Below, one piece after another: positions 21,753 through 30,101 of a stretch of 64,000 nucleotides of DNA. Every line of letters begins with the position of its first letter. Position 1 is the first letter of the stretch. The stretch is from Bradyrhizobium erythrophlei (lineage in GTDB: Bacteria > Pseudomonadota > Alphaproteobacteria > Rhizobiales > Xanthobacteraceae), in the NCBI RefSeq assembly GCF_900129505.1, contig NZ_LT670818.1, forward strand, positions 8,279,001 through 8,343,000, read 5' to 3'. The translations under genes and the position numbers were made by a program. Under the pieces are notes generated by a model that saw nothing but the letters and a program-made list of their open reading frames with translations, was not told the DNA's origin and searched no databases.

Positions 21753-22024
21753 CGGTGCGAACGGTCGGGTTGGCGGACTTTTTGGCCAGCTCGATCATCG
21801 TCGCCTGTACGGATCGAGGGATGACCGTAATGGCCGATACGCAAGGTGACGCCCTCGCCAACGCGAGCAGTAACGCGGCCCGAAAATCGAAACCTGCTCG
21901 TCTGGTCGCGTAACCGTGATCCCGTATTCGAAAATAAGCTGACGTGTTGCGGAATGCCGGGCGTCGAAGGCAAGTCTGGTTATCAGATAATCCCCATAAC
22001 GGGTCAGCCAGGTAGGAGCAAGAA

Positions 22025-22306
22025 ATGACTAGATTCAAAGTTCTTCACGCGTTCGCAATACTCTCAATTCTGATCGCTACAGAGGCCCAGGCGCACGGGA
22101 TCGGCGGCCGCGAGGTCGCCGCCCCGCCCTGGAGCGCCGCATGCATGACCGATCAAGGCCCAAGCGTGTGCGGCGAACCCATGTGGATCTATGGCACCAT
22201 TGGCGATCGCGCCGGAACTGCGTTGTCGCCTGAACCCAATGTGCCGCATAGAAATGAGGGATACAAACCGCACATTGATTGGCCGGCCAATATGATCCTC
22301 GGGTAA
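22025..22306 (+). CDS. Small secreted protein of unknown function
   Basis: 93-aa protein with a signal peptide (MTRFKVLHAFAILSILIATE, cleavage after AQA) and AGGAGC 7 nt before the ATG. The mature chain carries two cysteines (AACMTDQGPSVCGEP) that could form a disulfide in the periplasm. Another member of the small exported-protein run in this region. Function unknown. Confidence 0.6.
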   Translation: MTRFKVLHAFAILSILIATEAQAHGIGGREVAAPPWSAACMTDQGPSVCGEPMWIYGTIGDRAGTALSPEPNVPHRNEGYKPHIDWPANMILG

Positions 22307-22454
22307 CTCCCGATCACGCGTTGAAGTCGAAGCGTGTTACCCTGCGGACATTGCCGGGGAGATCCGCAAGCCGTTTTGGCAGGAAGTGAAGGGGAGTTGG
22401 CCGTGAGCAAGGAGATATTTAGCCCGGCGTCTCGGTCGCAACACGGAGATGATC

Positions 22455-22874
22455 ATGTCGAAGCCGTCGAAGGAATTCATTAACCCGAAGACCCTGATAG
22501 CGCCGGCCGCGGCCGTGTATTCGCACATCGCCAAGGTCAATCGCGGAACGATCGTCTATATTTCCGGCCAGGTCTCGAGCGACGCGTCCGGCAAGATCAT
22601 TGGCGAGGGCGATTTCGAGGCACAGGTTGAGCAGGTCTTCGCCAATCTCAAGATTGCAGTCGAAGCCGCCGGCGGCGTGATGGACGATATCGTCAAGCTG
22701 AATTACTTTCTCGCCGCCGAGGTCGATCAGGCCGACGTGCCGAAAATGCGCCCGATACGCGACCGCTATCTCAATGTTGACAAGCCGCCGGCCAGTACGT
22801 TTGTTGTCGTGAGCCGCCTGATGCGGCCGGGGTGGCTGATCGAGATCGAGGCGGTTGCTGCAATCGACGACTAA
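22455..22874 (+). CDS. RidA-family enamine/imine deaminase-like protein
   Basis: 139-aa protein of the RidA/YjgF fold. Marks are VNRGTIVYISGQVSSDASGK, QVEQVFANLKIAVEAAGG, DIVKLNYFLA and the closing WLIEIEAVA. RidA proteins hydrolyse reactive enamine/imine intermediates from amino-acid metabolism. The usual Arg of the active site before the C-terminus is not obvious: the stretch RYLNVDKPPASTFVVVSRL carries Ser-Thr where canonical members have AR(S/T). It may thus belong to a divergent subgroup. The ATG at 22455 is 6 nt after GGAG; 22449 is an alternative. Confidence 0.8.
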   Translation: MSKPSKEFINPKTLIAPAAAVYSHIAKVNRGTIVYISGQVSSDASGKIIGEGDFEAQVEQVFANLKIAVEAAGGVMDDIVKLNYFLAAEVDQADVPKMRPIRDRYLNVDKPPASTFVVVSRLMRPGWLIEIEAVAAIDD

Positions 22875-22996
22875 TCGAACCGCTGGTCGGCGGCCGCGAC
22901 CTTCGAGGGCGAGTTTTCCAATGTGACACGCTCATAAAGGGGCAAGGGTGTGGTCCGGTACTTTTGGTGACGTCGCCGAGCAGATCATATTGCGCT

Positions 22997-23063
22997 GCAT
23001 GAGTCCGGAAGTGGCACTTAGCGTCGTTTCGCTGCGATGCGGAATTTGGTCTGCTATCCGCGG
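22997..23063. repeat. Dispersed repeat shared with 35891-35956
   Basis: GCATGAGTCCGGAAG, then CACTTAGCGTCGTTTCGCTG, CGATGCGGAATTTGG and CTGCTATCCGCGG. The match to 35891-35956 differs by one substitution and one inserted T. A related core (GGCGTCGTTTCGCTGCGGACG) lies at about 17770. The remainder of the 320-bp gap before the cyclase holds no supported gene. Confidence 0.8.
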
Positions 23064-23195
23064 GGCTAAAGCAGACGTAAGCTGGTTACCCCGGAATTTC
23101 GCCTTTTGATCCTTATCGGAAGTCGGCCCTAGCCCGAGAGGGGTCCGCCGTGCTTTGGTATGTCGGGCTGAAGTGGGCGATCTAAGGGGCGTCAT

Positions 23196-24983
23196 TTGAC
23201 CAGTGAGCGGCTCGAACGGCGATTGGCGGCTGTATTGGCGGCTGATGTGGCCGGGTATAGCCGGCTCATGGGCATCGACGAGGAAGGTACGCTGGCTCGG
23301 CTGAAAGCGTTCAGAAAGACCCTTGTCGACCCCACAATCGCCGCCCATCGCGGACGCATCGTTAAGACCACGGGCGACGGCATGCTGGTCGAATTTGCCA
23401 GCGCCGTCGATGCCGTGCGAAGTGCAGTTGAAGTCCAGCGCGGTGTGGCAGAGCAGAATGCGACCGTGGCGAAGGATCAACGGATCGAATTCCGCATCGG
23501 CATTCACGTCGGTGATATCATTTTCGACGAAAATGATATTTTCGGCGAGGGCGTTAATATTGCTGCCCGCCTTGAAGGCATCGCCGAACCGGGCGGGGTC
23601 TGCGTTTCCAATGACGCCTACCGGCAAGTGCGCGGCAAGGTCGAAATTGTCTTTGATGACATGGGACCGCAGCTTCTCAAGAATATTGCTGAGCCTATGC
23701 AGTCGTGGCGGGTTAGGCTGAGTGGTCAGACCTCATCCGCAGTAAAGTCAGGTTCCGTCGTAAGCCATCCTCAGCCTCTCAGCCTTCCCGACAAACCGTC
23801 CATCGCGGTGTTGCCATTTCAGAACATGAGCGGCGATCCCGAGCAGGAATATTTTGCCGACGGGATGGTCGAGGACATCATCACCGCGCTCTCTCGTTTT
23901 AAGTCCCTGTTCGTAATCGCGCGCAATTCGAGCTTTTGCTACAAAGGTAAGACGGTCGATATCAAACAGGTCGGTCGCGAACTCGGAGTACGATACGTAC
24001 TTGAGGGAAGCGTTCGAAAATCCGGCAATCGGGTCCGCATCACTGGCCAGCTTATCGATGCACCAACGGGGGGGCATTTATGGGCAGATCGTTTTGATGG
24101 AGGATTGAAAGATATTTTCGACCTTCAGGACCAAGTTACAACGCGGGTCGTTGGCATAATCGAGCCTACTGTTGAACAAGCCGAGGTGAGGCGAGCGACG
24201 AGAAAGTCGACCATTAATTTGGACGCCTATGATTATTTCATTCGAGGAATGGCACGCATCTACACGTCGACAAAAGAAGGTATCGAAGACGCAATCCAAG
24301 ATTACTCAAAGGCCATCGAGATTGATCCTAATTTCGCCGCACCCTATGGCTGGTCAACGATAGCCTACACCAGACGTAAGCAGGGCTTATGGATGTCGGA
24401 CCCCTCCGCCGAGATCAGTGAGGGAATTCGTCTCGCACGCAAAGCGATAGAGTTGGGAAGGGATGATGCGTTTGCACTCGGCGCGGGTGGTTTTGGGCTC
24501 GCATTCCTCGCCGGTGAGCTTGACGCTGCTTTAGCGTTAACGGACCGGGCGCTCGTTCTCAATCCCAACCTTGCAAACGGTTGGCACGCGAGTGGCTGGA
24601 TTAGAAGTTACATCGGCGATCCGGACACGGCCATTGAGCACCTGGCTAAGGCGATGCGGCTTAGTCCATTAGATTTTCAAATGCCGCAGTTTTGGATGGC
24701 GACTGCATTGGCCACACGCTGTGCGGGCCGGTTTGAAGAGTCGGCATCATGGGCTGCGAAGGTTTTGCAGGAGGCTCCGGATTTTGTCGCGGGGCTCACA
24801 AATTACGCGGTAAGTAGCGCTCTCGCAGATCGAATTGAGGAGGCCCAAGCAGCCATGTCCCGGGCTCTTCGAATTGACCCGAAAATCCGTCTGTCGAGCA
24901 TGCCGATCCTAACGGTCCTACGTAGAGCCGAAGACCGAAATAACTATTGTCAGGGAGCCCGATTGGCCGGGATGCCGGAATGA
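23196..24983 (+). CDS. Class III adenylate/guanylate cyclase with TolB-like and TPR regions
   Basis: 595-aa cyclase. Residues about 8-175 form the catalytic domain: AADVAGYSRL (metal Asp17), VKTTGDGML (Lys57, metal Asp61), RIGIHVGDI, and EGVNIAARLE (Asn121, Arg125). Residues about 200-325 match the TolB-like segment common after rhizobial cyclases (IAVLPFQNMSGDPEQEYF, YVLEGSVRKSGNRVRITGQL). The rest is TPR repeats (AIQDYSKAIEIDPNFAAPYG and following). The start is TTG at 23196, five bases after AAGGGG. No membrane segment is seen. Its signal input is unknown. Confidence 0.9.
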   Translation: MTSERLERRLAAVLAADVAGYSRLMGIDEEGTLARLKAFRKTLVDPTIAAHRGRIVKTTGDGMLVEFASAVDAVRSAVEVQRGVAEQNATVAKDQRIEFRIGIHVGDIIFDENDIFGEGVNIAARLEGIAEPGGVCVSNDAYRQVRGKVEIVFDDMGPQLLKNIAEPMQSWRVRLSGQTSSAVKSGSVVSHPQPLSLPDKPSIAVLPFQNMSGDPEQEYFADGMVEDIITALSRFKSLFVIARNSSFCYKGKTVDIKQVGRELGVRYVLEGSVRKSGNRVRITGQLIDAPTGGHLWADRFDGGLKDIFDLQDQVTTRVVGIIEPTVEQAEVRRATRKSTINLDAYDYFIRGMARIYTSTKEGIEDAIQDYSKAIEIDPNFAAPYGWSTIAYTRRKQGLWMSDPSAEISEGIRLARKAIELGRDDAFALGAGGFGLAFLAGELDAALALTDRALVLNPNLANGWHASGWIRSYIGDPDTAIEHLAKAMRLSPLDFQMPQFWMATALATRCAGRFEESASWAAKVLQEAPDFVAGLTNYAVSSALADRIEEAQAAMSRALRIDPKIRLSSMPILTVLRRAEDRNNYCQGARLAGMPE

Positions 24984-25015
24984 GTACTATTACCATTCCG
25001 AGTAAGGGATCGCGG

Positions 25016-25303
25016 CTATTCGATCCGTGTAAGCCGTATGAATGTAAACTTCTCGGGTACACAATCACGAAGTCTCGGCATTAGTGCCGCTAGATGGTCA
25101 GCACTAAGGTGCGCTTGAACGGCTGCTTGATCCGCCCAGCGTTCGACCAATATGTAGGTTTGCGGGGCGTCGGCCCGATACCACTCGTACCGCAAACACC
25201 CGCTGTCTCGGGAAAGCGTGTTTGCAGTCAGTTCCCTTGTAAGCACCTCGAACGCCTCTTCCATACCGGCATTCACGCGCTGTGTTGCTATGATGTCTAT
25301 CAT
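25016..25303 (-). CDS. Antibiotic biosynthesis monooxygenase-like (putative quinol monooxygenase)
   Basis: 95-aa dimeric alpha/beta-barrel protein. It begins MIDIIATQRVNAGMEEAFEV and carries CLRYEWYRADAPQTYILVERW, then HLSADHLAALMPRL with the conserved His. Members such as YgiN act on quinols or reactive carbonyls. GGAGGG lies 5 nt before the ATG at 25303, which sets the start over an upstream alternative at 25330. It is convergent with the cyclase gene; a repeat block lies immediately upstream. Confidence 0.8.
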   Translation of the reverse strand: MIDIIATQRVNAGMEEAFEVLTRELTANTLSRDSGCLRYEWYRADAPQTYILVERWADQAAVQAHLSADHLAALMPRLRDCVPEKFTFIRLTRIE

Positions 25304-25436
25304 CCTCGCCCTCCGCTGTTTGAGCCGCATGATAGTATGCTAGGGCAACAATAAACAGCCGGTTGAGCGCAATTGATTTCCGGTATTGGCACAAAGCAGA
25401 CGTGCGAAGGCCAGCCCGGATGTCCGCTTCCGGAGG

Positions 25437-25950
25437 GGCATATCGGACATCGAGTAGCAATCAAGCTCGATCTATGGGAACGCGCCCCAGTTGAAGCGAC
25501 CGGAAGGCTGTCGATGGGTGCACGGTAATCCGAGCAACTGGCCGAACGCTTTACCTCGAAACAGGCGGCGCTTGCCTTGCTCCGTCGCGCAACTCCATCT
25601 GACACTCCTTCCATAGATGTACATATTCGGAGGAGGTTCAGCGTGCTCGATTGATGTGAGCATTTTCGCGGACCCGATGTTCGCTTGGCCGCCGCCGTCT
25701 GCTTCGTAATGCTATCCAGATGATGCCTTTAGGCTCATCTTGCGAAACGTGAACTGCGTCGCCTTGCGCAAGCACAATCTTGCGACCCGGCTGCGACAAA
25801 ACAACCCGCCGGGCAAATCACTTAAAAACCTGTCCAGCCCTGCTGCGAAAAATATTCCGCTTTCGCCGTCGGGCAAATCAGTGATTTGAATCCGCGCGTC
25901 TCACCCGATGAGAGGGGCGGGTCGCGATCGTCACGAACGCGCGGTGGGAT
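25437..25950. repeat. 514-bp direct repeat, copy 1
   Basis: Gapless and, as far as I can read, identical to 35955-36468 (constant offset 10518). It starts GGCATATCGGACATCGAGTA and ends ACGAACGCGCGGTGGGAT. Contents are non-coding in appearance, with internal GGGCAAATCA motifs repeated. Copy 1 stops abruptly at 25950 and is followed by a gene fragment, whereas copy 2 continues into further repeat DNA. The preceding 50 bp (TTGGCACAAAGCAGACGTGC) resemble the short dispersed repeat. Confidence 0.92.
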
Positions 25951-26347
25951 CGAGCGAGTGCGACTCTGGGTGATTTCTTTGGGGCCTTATCCATCGCTCG
26001 CACTTTTTGCTGTGCCAGTCATCATCCTTGAGCCGGCAAAGCCCTTGGCTGGGTATTTGTTGGGAACCGGTCATTTCTTCGCTGGCGCCGTCACCTTCAT
26101 CACGGCTGAAGTTTTGAAGCTTACACTCGTCGAGCAGCTGTTTCAGCTTAACCGAGAGAAGCTCCTGTCGATTCCGGCCTTCGCTTGGGGATATCAATAT
26201 TGGCGTCACATGATGGACGTGGTCGAATCGATGGAAGTTTGGAAGGCTTCACGAAGACTGGCGGCCGATGCCGCACGGATGTTTCGTGCCCGATGGATTC
26301 AATATAAGCGCGTCCATCGATCCTCCCGACTTCACTATCATCCGTAG
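25951..26347 (+). pseudogene. 5'-truncated membrane-protein gene
   Basis: The frame enters directly from the 514-bp repeat and encodes a hydrophobic segment (LWVISLGPYPSLALFAVPVI), LAGYLLGTGHFFAGAVTFI, then FQLNREKLLSIPAFAWGYQY and an amphipathic charged tail. This resembles the C-terminal three quarters of a small inner-membrane protein family I recall from Bradyrhizobium. The native N-terminus is missing: upstream codons in the same frame belong to the repeat. Most likely a remnant cut by the repeat, though a chimeric start in the repeat cannot be excluded. Confidence 0.6.
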
Positions 26348-26584
26348 CACGACTGGCAAGGTTCGGCGGACGTGCCGCGCGAGCCCTGCCACTTCCGATT
26401 TTGACCCATGTGAGACATTCAAGCGCGTGGACCTGTGCACAAGAGTGCTTACGCAAGTACCGCGTCGGTTGATGCCTCCCAAAAGTGTAGACTTTGACCC
26501 GCCCCTACCGAGCGGGTGCTGTGTCCATACCGCGCGGGGAACTATCCAAGCCGCATAACGTTTTGCTTAGAGTGGAGCTCCCTC

Positions 26585-26791
26585 ATGAGTAACGAGCGGA
26601 ATAGCCACCGTACCGCCGTCATACTTTTCGCCGTCGCGATGATAATCGCAATGCTCGCGGCATTTGTCACCACGCTTGAGCGAGTCGACACAAGGACGGC
26701 TAACAACGAGACCCCACCCGGTACGACGGGCCTCGCTAAGCCACGCCCGCCACTGGACCGCGCACCAGGCCAGCCGGTGTTAGGCAACTGA
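26585..26791 (+). CDS. Small single-span membrane protein
   Basis: 68-aa protein MSNERNSHRTAVILFAVAMI ..., with one transmembrane or uncleaved signal helix (about residues 11-30) and a Pro/Thr-rich soluble tail (TPPGTTGLAKPRPPLDRAPG). GGAG precedes the ATG by 8 nt; upstream in-frame codons lack a ribosome site. Function unknown. Confidence 0.5.
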   Translation: MSNERNSHRTAVILFAVAMIIAMLAAFVTTLERVDTRTANNETPPGTTGLAKPRPPLDRAPGQPVLGN

Positions 26792-26864
26792 GCCGCCACA
26801 TATCCTGCCGGCCGGTGAACCCCGGGGTAAAATCCCCCAAGGGGCACATCCGAGGAGCAACAAC

Positions 26865-27053
26865 ATGACCCCAGACATCCCCAAGGAACTTTCCACTAGG
26901 TTGATCGACCGGCGTCCCTTCGTGATCATGGGCAACACGATGCCGCCCCGAGATCCTGATGAAGACGAAGAGGACGAGGACGAAGAGGGAGACGACGAAG
27001 AGGAGGACCGCGCCGACGAATCGCCGGTCGTGCGCGAGCCGGACGAGGAGTAA
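26865..27053 (+). CDS. Small acidic protein
   Basis: 62-aa protein. The first 25 residues are ordinary (MTPDIPKELSTRLIDRRPF), the rest is almost entirely Asp/Glu (DPDEDEEDEDEEGDDEEED). AGGAGC lies 6 nt before the ATG. Strongly acidic tails can mimic nucleic acid or bind basic proteins or cations; none is shown here. It follows the previous small gene by 73 bp on the same strand. Confidence 0.55.
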   Translation: MTPDIPKELSTRLIDRRPFVIMGNTMPPRDPDEDEEDEDEEGDDEEEDRADESPVVREPDEE

Positions 27054-27249
27054 GCAGGATGCTTCCAGACTAGGATTGGCATAGCCTGAGTTTCGGAGAG
27101 TGTGATCCGCAGCGGACGTCCGGCGCGCTAGCGTGTCCGGTGGCTTCCAAGGTCCCTTCGAAATGCCGGGAGCACCGGCCAGACAGTCGAATGGATGGCG
27201 GTTCGCGGCGGGAGCAACCTCTCCGCGTTCACTGGTGCAGGAGACGAGC

Positions 27250-27483
27250 ATGACACTCATATGGCTTGGTGTGCTCCTTGTTTTCGGCGGCGTGCTCCAG
27301 ATGACATATCAGCCGATCGGGCGAGGCCGACTAAGTGGTGGAAGGCGGCTTCGCCCCCGGCGACCCAGTTACACCTTGGAACCTGAAAGACCGGCTAGCG
27401 GCTTTGGGATCAAATCGAATTGGCCTGGACTTGCGATGTTCGCGCTTGGCGCTGCGTTCTTGCTGACCTGGGCTGCCATCTGA
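27250..27483 (+). CDS. Small two-span membrane protein
   Basis: 77-aa protein with hydrophobic helices at both ends (MTLIWLGVLLVFGGVLQM and GLAMFALGAAFLLTWAAI) around a basic Arg-rich loop (GRLSGGRRLRPRRPS). GGAG sits 6 nt before the ATG at 27250. The positive loop predicts both ends in the periplasm by the positive-inside rule. Function unknown. Confidence 0.55.
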   Translation: MTLIWLGVLLVFGGVLQMTYQPIGRGRLSGGRRLRPRRPSYTLEPERPASGFGIKSNWPGLAMFALGAAFLLTWAAI

Positions 27484-27624
27484 GTTTGAAGCTAACTTCG
27501 TTGACGCTCTCGGGCGTTGCAATGCTACAAGATCGTCAGCGGAACAGGTCGCTCGTGACGTCGACTTTTCACGGCTGGCTCGAATTGAATAGCGCCCATC
27601 CTTTTATAGGCGGGAAATTGGATG

Positions 27625-27879
27625 TTAGCGATCGATCACTACATGGCGCTCGCGGTCTTCGCGATTTCTCTCGATAATTGCGATCATCTCTGGGGCTTCC
27701 GATTCTCCTTCTTTGATCACGGCAGTTCTTTCCGTATCGTGAGGATTGTCCAGGCATCTTCTTACCGTGACGCCGTTGTCCACCCAACGAGCACTTACTG
27801 CAAGGCCAACTTCCTCTGAACTGGCTTCGGTAGCTCCCAATATAGTGGCAGCTACGATCAAGCTCAAAACGTAGCTCAT
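27625..27879 (-). CDS. Small secreted protein of unknown function
   Basis: 84-aa protein with a signal peptide (MSYVLSLIVAATILGATEAS) and a charged mature part (RCLDNPHDTERTAVIKEGES ... RNREDRERHVV). GGAG lies 7 nt before the ATG at 27879; a TTG at 27891 is less likely. No motif recognised. Confidence 0.5.
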   Translation of the reverse strand: MSYVLSLIVAATILGATEASSEEVGLAVSARWVDNGVTVRRCLDNPHDTERTAVIKEGESEAPEMIAIIERNREDRERHVVIDR

Positions 27880-28010
27880 GATCCGCTCCAACTTATTGCT
27901 GTTATTCTAACAGGATGCCTAGGCAGAGGTTCCGGCTTGTCTTCCAAGCGGTATGGCCCCTTGGTTTCTCCCAATTGAGGTTCGGCCTAGTATCCGAGGC
28001 AAGTTGGTTA

Positions 28011-28224
28011 GAGCGCCGTAAGATGCTGCGTTCGATCCGGGAGTTGGCCGGCGACACCCCGGTCGCGTCTTCTCTCCCCGCCGATCGCCAAGCAAGACGC
28101 CCAGCTTCTCCAGGCCCTGGTCGGTTAGATCGGGGAGAACGCTGAGATCAATATGGTTCTCTGCGAAATGCTCCGCGTATTCGGACATGCCGAGATTCTT
28201 GAGCCAGTCGACAATCTGCTGCAC
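28011..28224 (-). pseudogene. Remnant of a SAM-domain adenylate cyclase, with internal inversion
   Basis: The minus strand from 28224 encodes MQQIVDWLKNLGMSEYAEHF, then LPDLTDQGLEKLGVLLGDRR, the N-terminal SAM-like domain that precedes class III cyclases in many rhizobia. The expected continuation, RRKMLRSIRELAGDTPVAS, is not on this strand but on the plus strand at about 28014-28073. The 70-bp piece has therefore been inverted in place. The catalytic domain is absent. This is a dead gene fragment. Confidence 0.65.
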
Positions 28225-28457
28225 GGAACGCGCGTAATCTCTCCCCGATCTCTTGAACGATTACTCGGCTGTGTTTATGGATGGGGGAAACAATTGGAGC
28301 GCCGAGCCGATGCATTGAGGAACTTGCCGCGCGGAATATCGGGTCATTGGACCTCAAGTTCGGAAGCTTTTGTCCCGGCGGCTAAGGTCAAGCAGCGCTC
28401 TGGAACCATTTCAGAGAGTGCCGGTTAGTCTGTGGGGCCGATGGAGGAACCATCGCC

Positions 28458-28634
28458 ATGAGGATCGAATATCTTGCTGCAATTGCGATAGCTGCCTTTG
28501 CCGCTGGTTCTGGACTAGCGGTCTATTCTGTCGGCTCGCTGCCGCCCGAAAAGCAGTCCACGCCTGCCCTCACCCAATTGGCAACCCTGCTAGCTGAGTC
28601 CGTGGATCCGTTTTTGCATCGGTCCGGTGGCTAA
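28458..28634 (+). CDS. Small exported or membrane-anchored protein, 58 aa
   Basis: Starts MRIEYLAAIAIAAFAAGSGL with GGAGG 10 nt upstream. The hydrophobic N-terminus could be a signal or anchor; the tail is ALTQLATLLAESVDPFLHRSG. It is one more in the run of small exported proteins. The preceding interval 28225-28457 holds nothing recognisable. Confidence 0.4.
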   Translation: MRIEYLAAIAIAAFAAGSGLAVYSVGSLPPEKQSTPALTQLATLLAESVDPFLHRSGG

Positions 28635-28908
28635 CGGCCGGCGCATCTCAAAACGCATTGGCGACGCTGCCTGCTTCTGCCTATGCCACCACGTGGCGTG
28701 CTCCCGAGATTGGCACCAAACGGACCTCAGGCGGCGTCTGCAATTCAGTCGCTAACCGGGGTAAACCGGACATGATGCGGACAGCCCAATTCAGTCGAAA
28801 TTGACCGATATCGGGCATTTGACGCCACGCGTTTGGAGCTGAGTTCGCTAACTAGCTGGGCTGCTGATCGACAGATTCGCAGAGATTGTTCGCCCATTTT
28901 TTAATGCG
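28635..28908. other. Interval with degenerate dispersed repeat
   Basis: ATTGGCACCAAACGGACCTC at about 28708 and AAACCGGACATGATGCGGAC near 28764, with AAATTGACCGATATCGGGCA further on, look like a decayed copy of the dispersed repeat family. No gene is supported here. Confidence 0.4.
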
Positions 28909-28940
28909 AAAAAGGAAGGCCGCAGATTTCTCTACGGCCT
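28909..28940 (-). terminator. Rho-independent terminator of the 28967-29299 gene
   Basis: On the minus strand, AGGCCGTAGA pairs with TCTGCGGCCT (one G-U pair) around a GAAA tetraloop, followed by TCCTTTTT. It lies 26 bp after the stop of the small secreted protein gene. Confidence 0.85.
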
Positions 28941-28966
28941 CTCTTTAATTGTCAGCGGTCGCGGGC

Positions 28967-29299
28967 TTACCAGCGCGGACCGGCTCCGAAGCCAATTCCT
29001 ACGCCACCCGGCCCAACGCCGATGCCGACGCTCGGCCCGCTATTGTAGTAGCCGCCATCATAATATCCGCGCTGTTCGATGTAACGTTCGCGCGGCTCGT
29101 AGTTGTACGAGTCCTGAATGATAACGCGGCGCGAACCCCGATCCCGCCAGCAGCGTCCGTATTGGTCACAGACCATGCGGACGTTTTCGATGCCGTTGTC
29201 TGGCACAACCGCGATGCCATTTGCGAGCGGAGCCGCTGACGCAGCAGTGGCGAACAGTGCGGAAGCACCGAGTGCAAGCGAGATAATAGCTTTATTCAT
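28967..29299 (-). CDS. Small secreted Gly/Tyr-rich protein
   Basis: 110-aa protein with a clear signal peptide (MNKAIISLALGASALFATAA, cleavage after ASA). The mature part has two cysteines close together (MVCDQYGRCWRDRG) and a Tyr/Gly-rich tail (YYDGGYYNSGP ... GVGIGFGAGPRW). An AGGAG ribosome site precedes the ATG. A strong terminator follows. It resembles the short exported Gly-rich proteins common in Bradyrhizobium; no function is known to me. Confidence 0.7.
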   Translation of the reverse strand: MNKAIISLALGASALFATAASAAPLANGIAVVPDNGIENVRMVCDQYGRCWRDRGSRRVIIQDSYNYEPRERYIEQRGYYDGGYYNSGPSVGIGVGPGGVGIGFGAGPRW

Positions 29300-29487
29300 A
29301 CTGAACTCCTGTGAGATTCTAAGGAACCAATGGTTGAAACGACCAATTGTTCCTCAAATTCGGCCCTCGATTAGTTCCCAGCGGATGGAACTGACTCCTC
29401 AGCGCCTCAATCAATATCCGATAAGAACGAACCTTTTAATCAGCCTGACGTTGGGGCTGGGCAACCCACACAATGGAGACGAGGGAC

Positions 29488-29760
29488 ATGAAGAAAACTT
29501 TGATAATTGCAGCCGCTGTGATGCTGATTGGATCATCGGGCCTCAGCTTTGCTGGTTCATCGGGCACTAAGGGTGCTTCGGGTTCAGCGCCGGGCACTCA
29601 GATGAACAATTCGGGTGCTTCGACTTCGCGGGGCGCTTCTGAGCTTTCGCCGGGCGACAGAATGAAGGACTCTCGAACGACGGGCATGTCCAGAGGCGCT
29701 GCCAAAGGTGCCTCGGAATTTACGCCGGGCGACAAAATGAACGACGCTCGCAAAAAGTAA
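29488..29760 (+). CDS. Small secreted protein with three internal repeats
   Basis: 90-aa protein: signal peptide MKKTLIIAAAVMLIGSSGLS (cleavage after SFA), then three related units GASGSAPGTQMNNS, GASELSPGDRMKDS and GASEFTPGDKMNDA, sharing GAS-x3-PG-x2-M. GAGGG lies about 3 nt before the ATG at 29488. A perfect terminator follows 27 bp after the stop, supporting a real transcription unit. The repeats suggest a binding or structural role; none is known to me. Confidence 0.7.
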   Translation: MKKTLIIAAAVMLIGSSGLSFAGSSGTKGASGSAPGTQMNNSGASTSRGASELSPGDRMKDSRTTGMSRGAAKGASEFTPGDKMNDARKK

Positions 29761-29787
29761 ACTGTAGAAAGTCAACGAAAATCACGA

Positions 29788-29815
29788 AAGCCCCGGACAC
29801 AATGCCGGGGCTTTT
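29788..29815 (+). terminator. Rho-independent terminator
   Basis: AAGCCCCGG pairs perfectly with CCGGGGCTT around an 8-nt loop; a short T-run overlaps the end of the stem. It follows the three-repeat secreted-protein gene. Confidence 0.85.
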
Positions 29816-29834
29816 CGCTTCTTGAGGTTTGCTT

Positions 29835-29901
29835 TTGGCACATTTGAGACATGCCGACGGTCGCTGAGAATGTCCGGAGTTGGGAGCGGACCGGAAGTGA
29901 C
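29835..29901. repeat. Dispersed intergenic repeat (GAGACATGCCGAC core)
   Basis: TTGGCACATTTGAGACATGC, then GAGAATGTCCGGAG and GGACCGGAAGTGACAGG. Close to 18894-18990 and 31829-31926. The following 200 bp to the Gly-rich gene show no coding signal. Confidence 0.75.
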
Positions 29902-30101
29902 AGGCTTCCGCTTTTCGCAAATTCCATGATCGGCGCGTGAACTCTGACCTTAGAGCTTTGACGCATTAGCGAACCGCCGAAAATCGCCTGTGACCTCAGC
30001 GCGAGAGAGCGCTGAGGTCGGCAGGTACCTGTCGGAGTTGCAGGTGCCGGCCATGCGTGGTGGGCAACGCATCGCCGAACTACATGGCAACTGCCGTGGT
30101 C

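Noticed and set aside
25472..25663. 63-codon ORF present identically in both 514-bp repeats
   Set aside because: Its identity follows from the repeat; no domain, no ribosome site.
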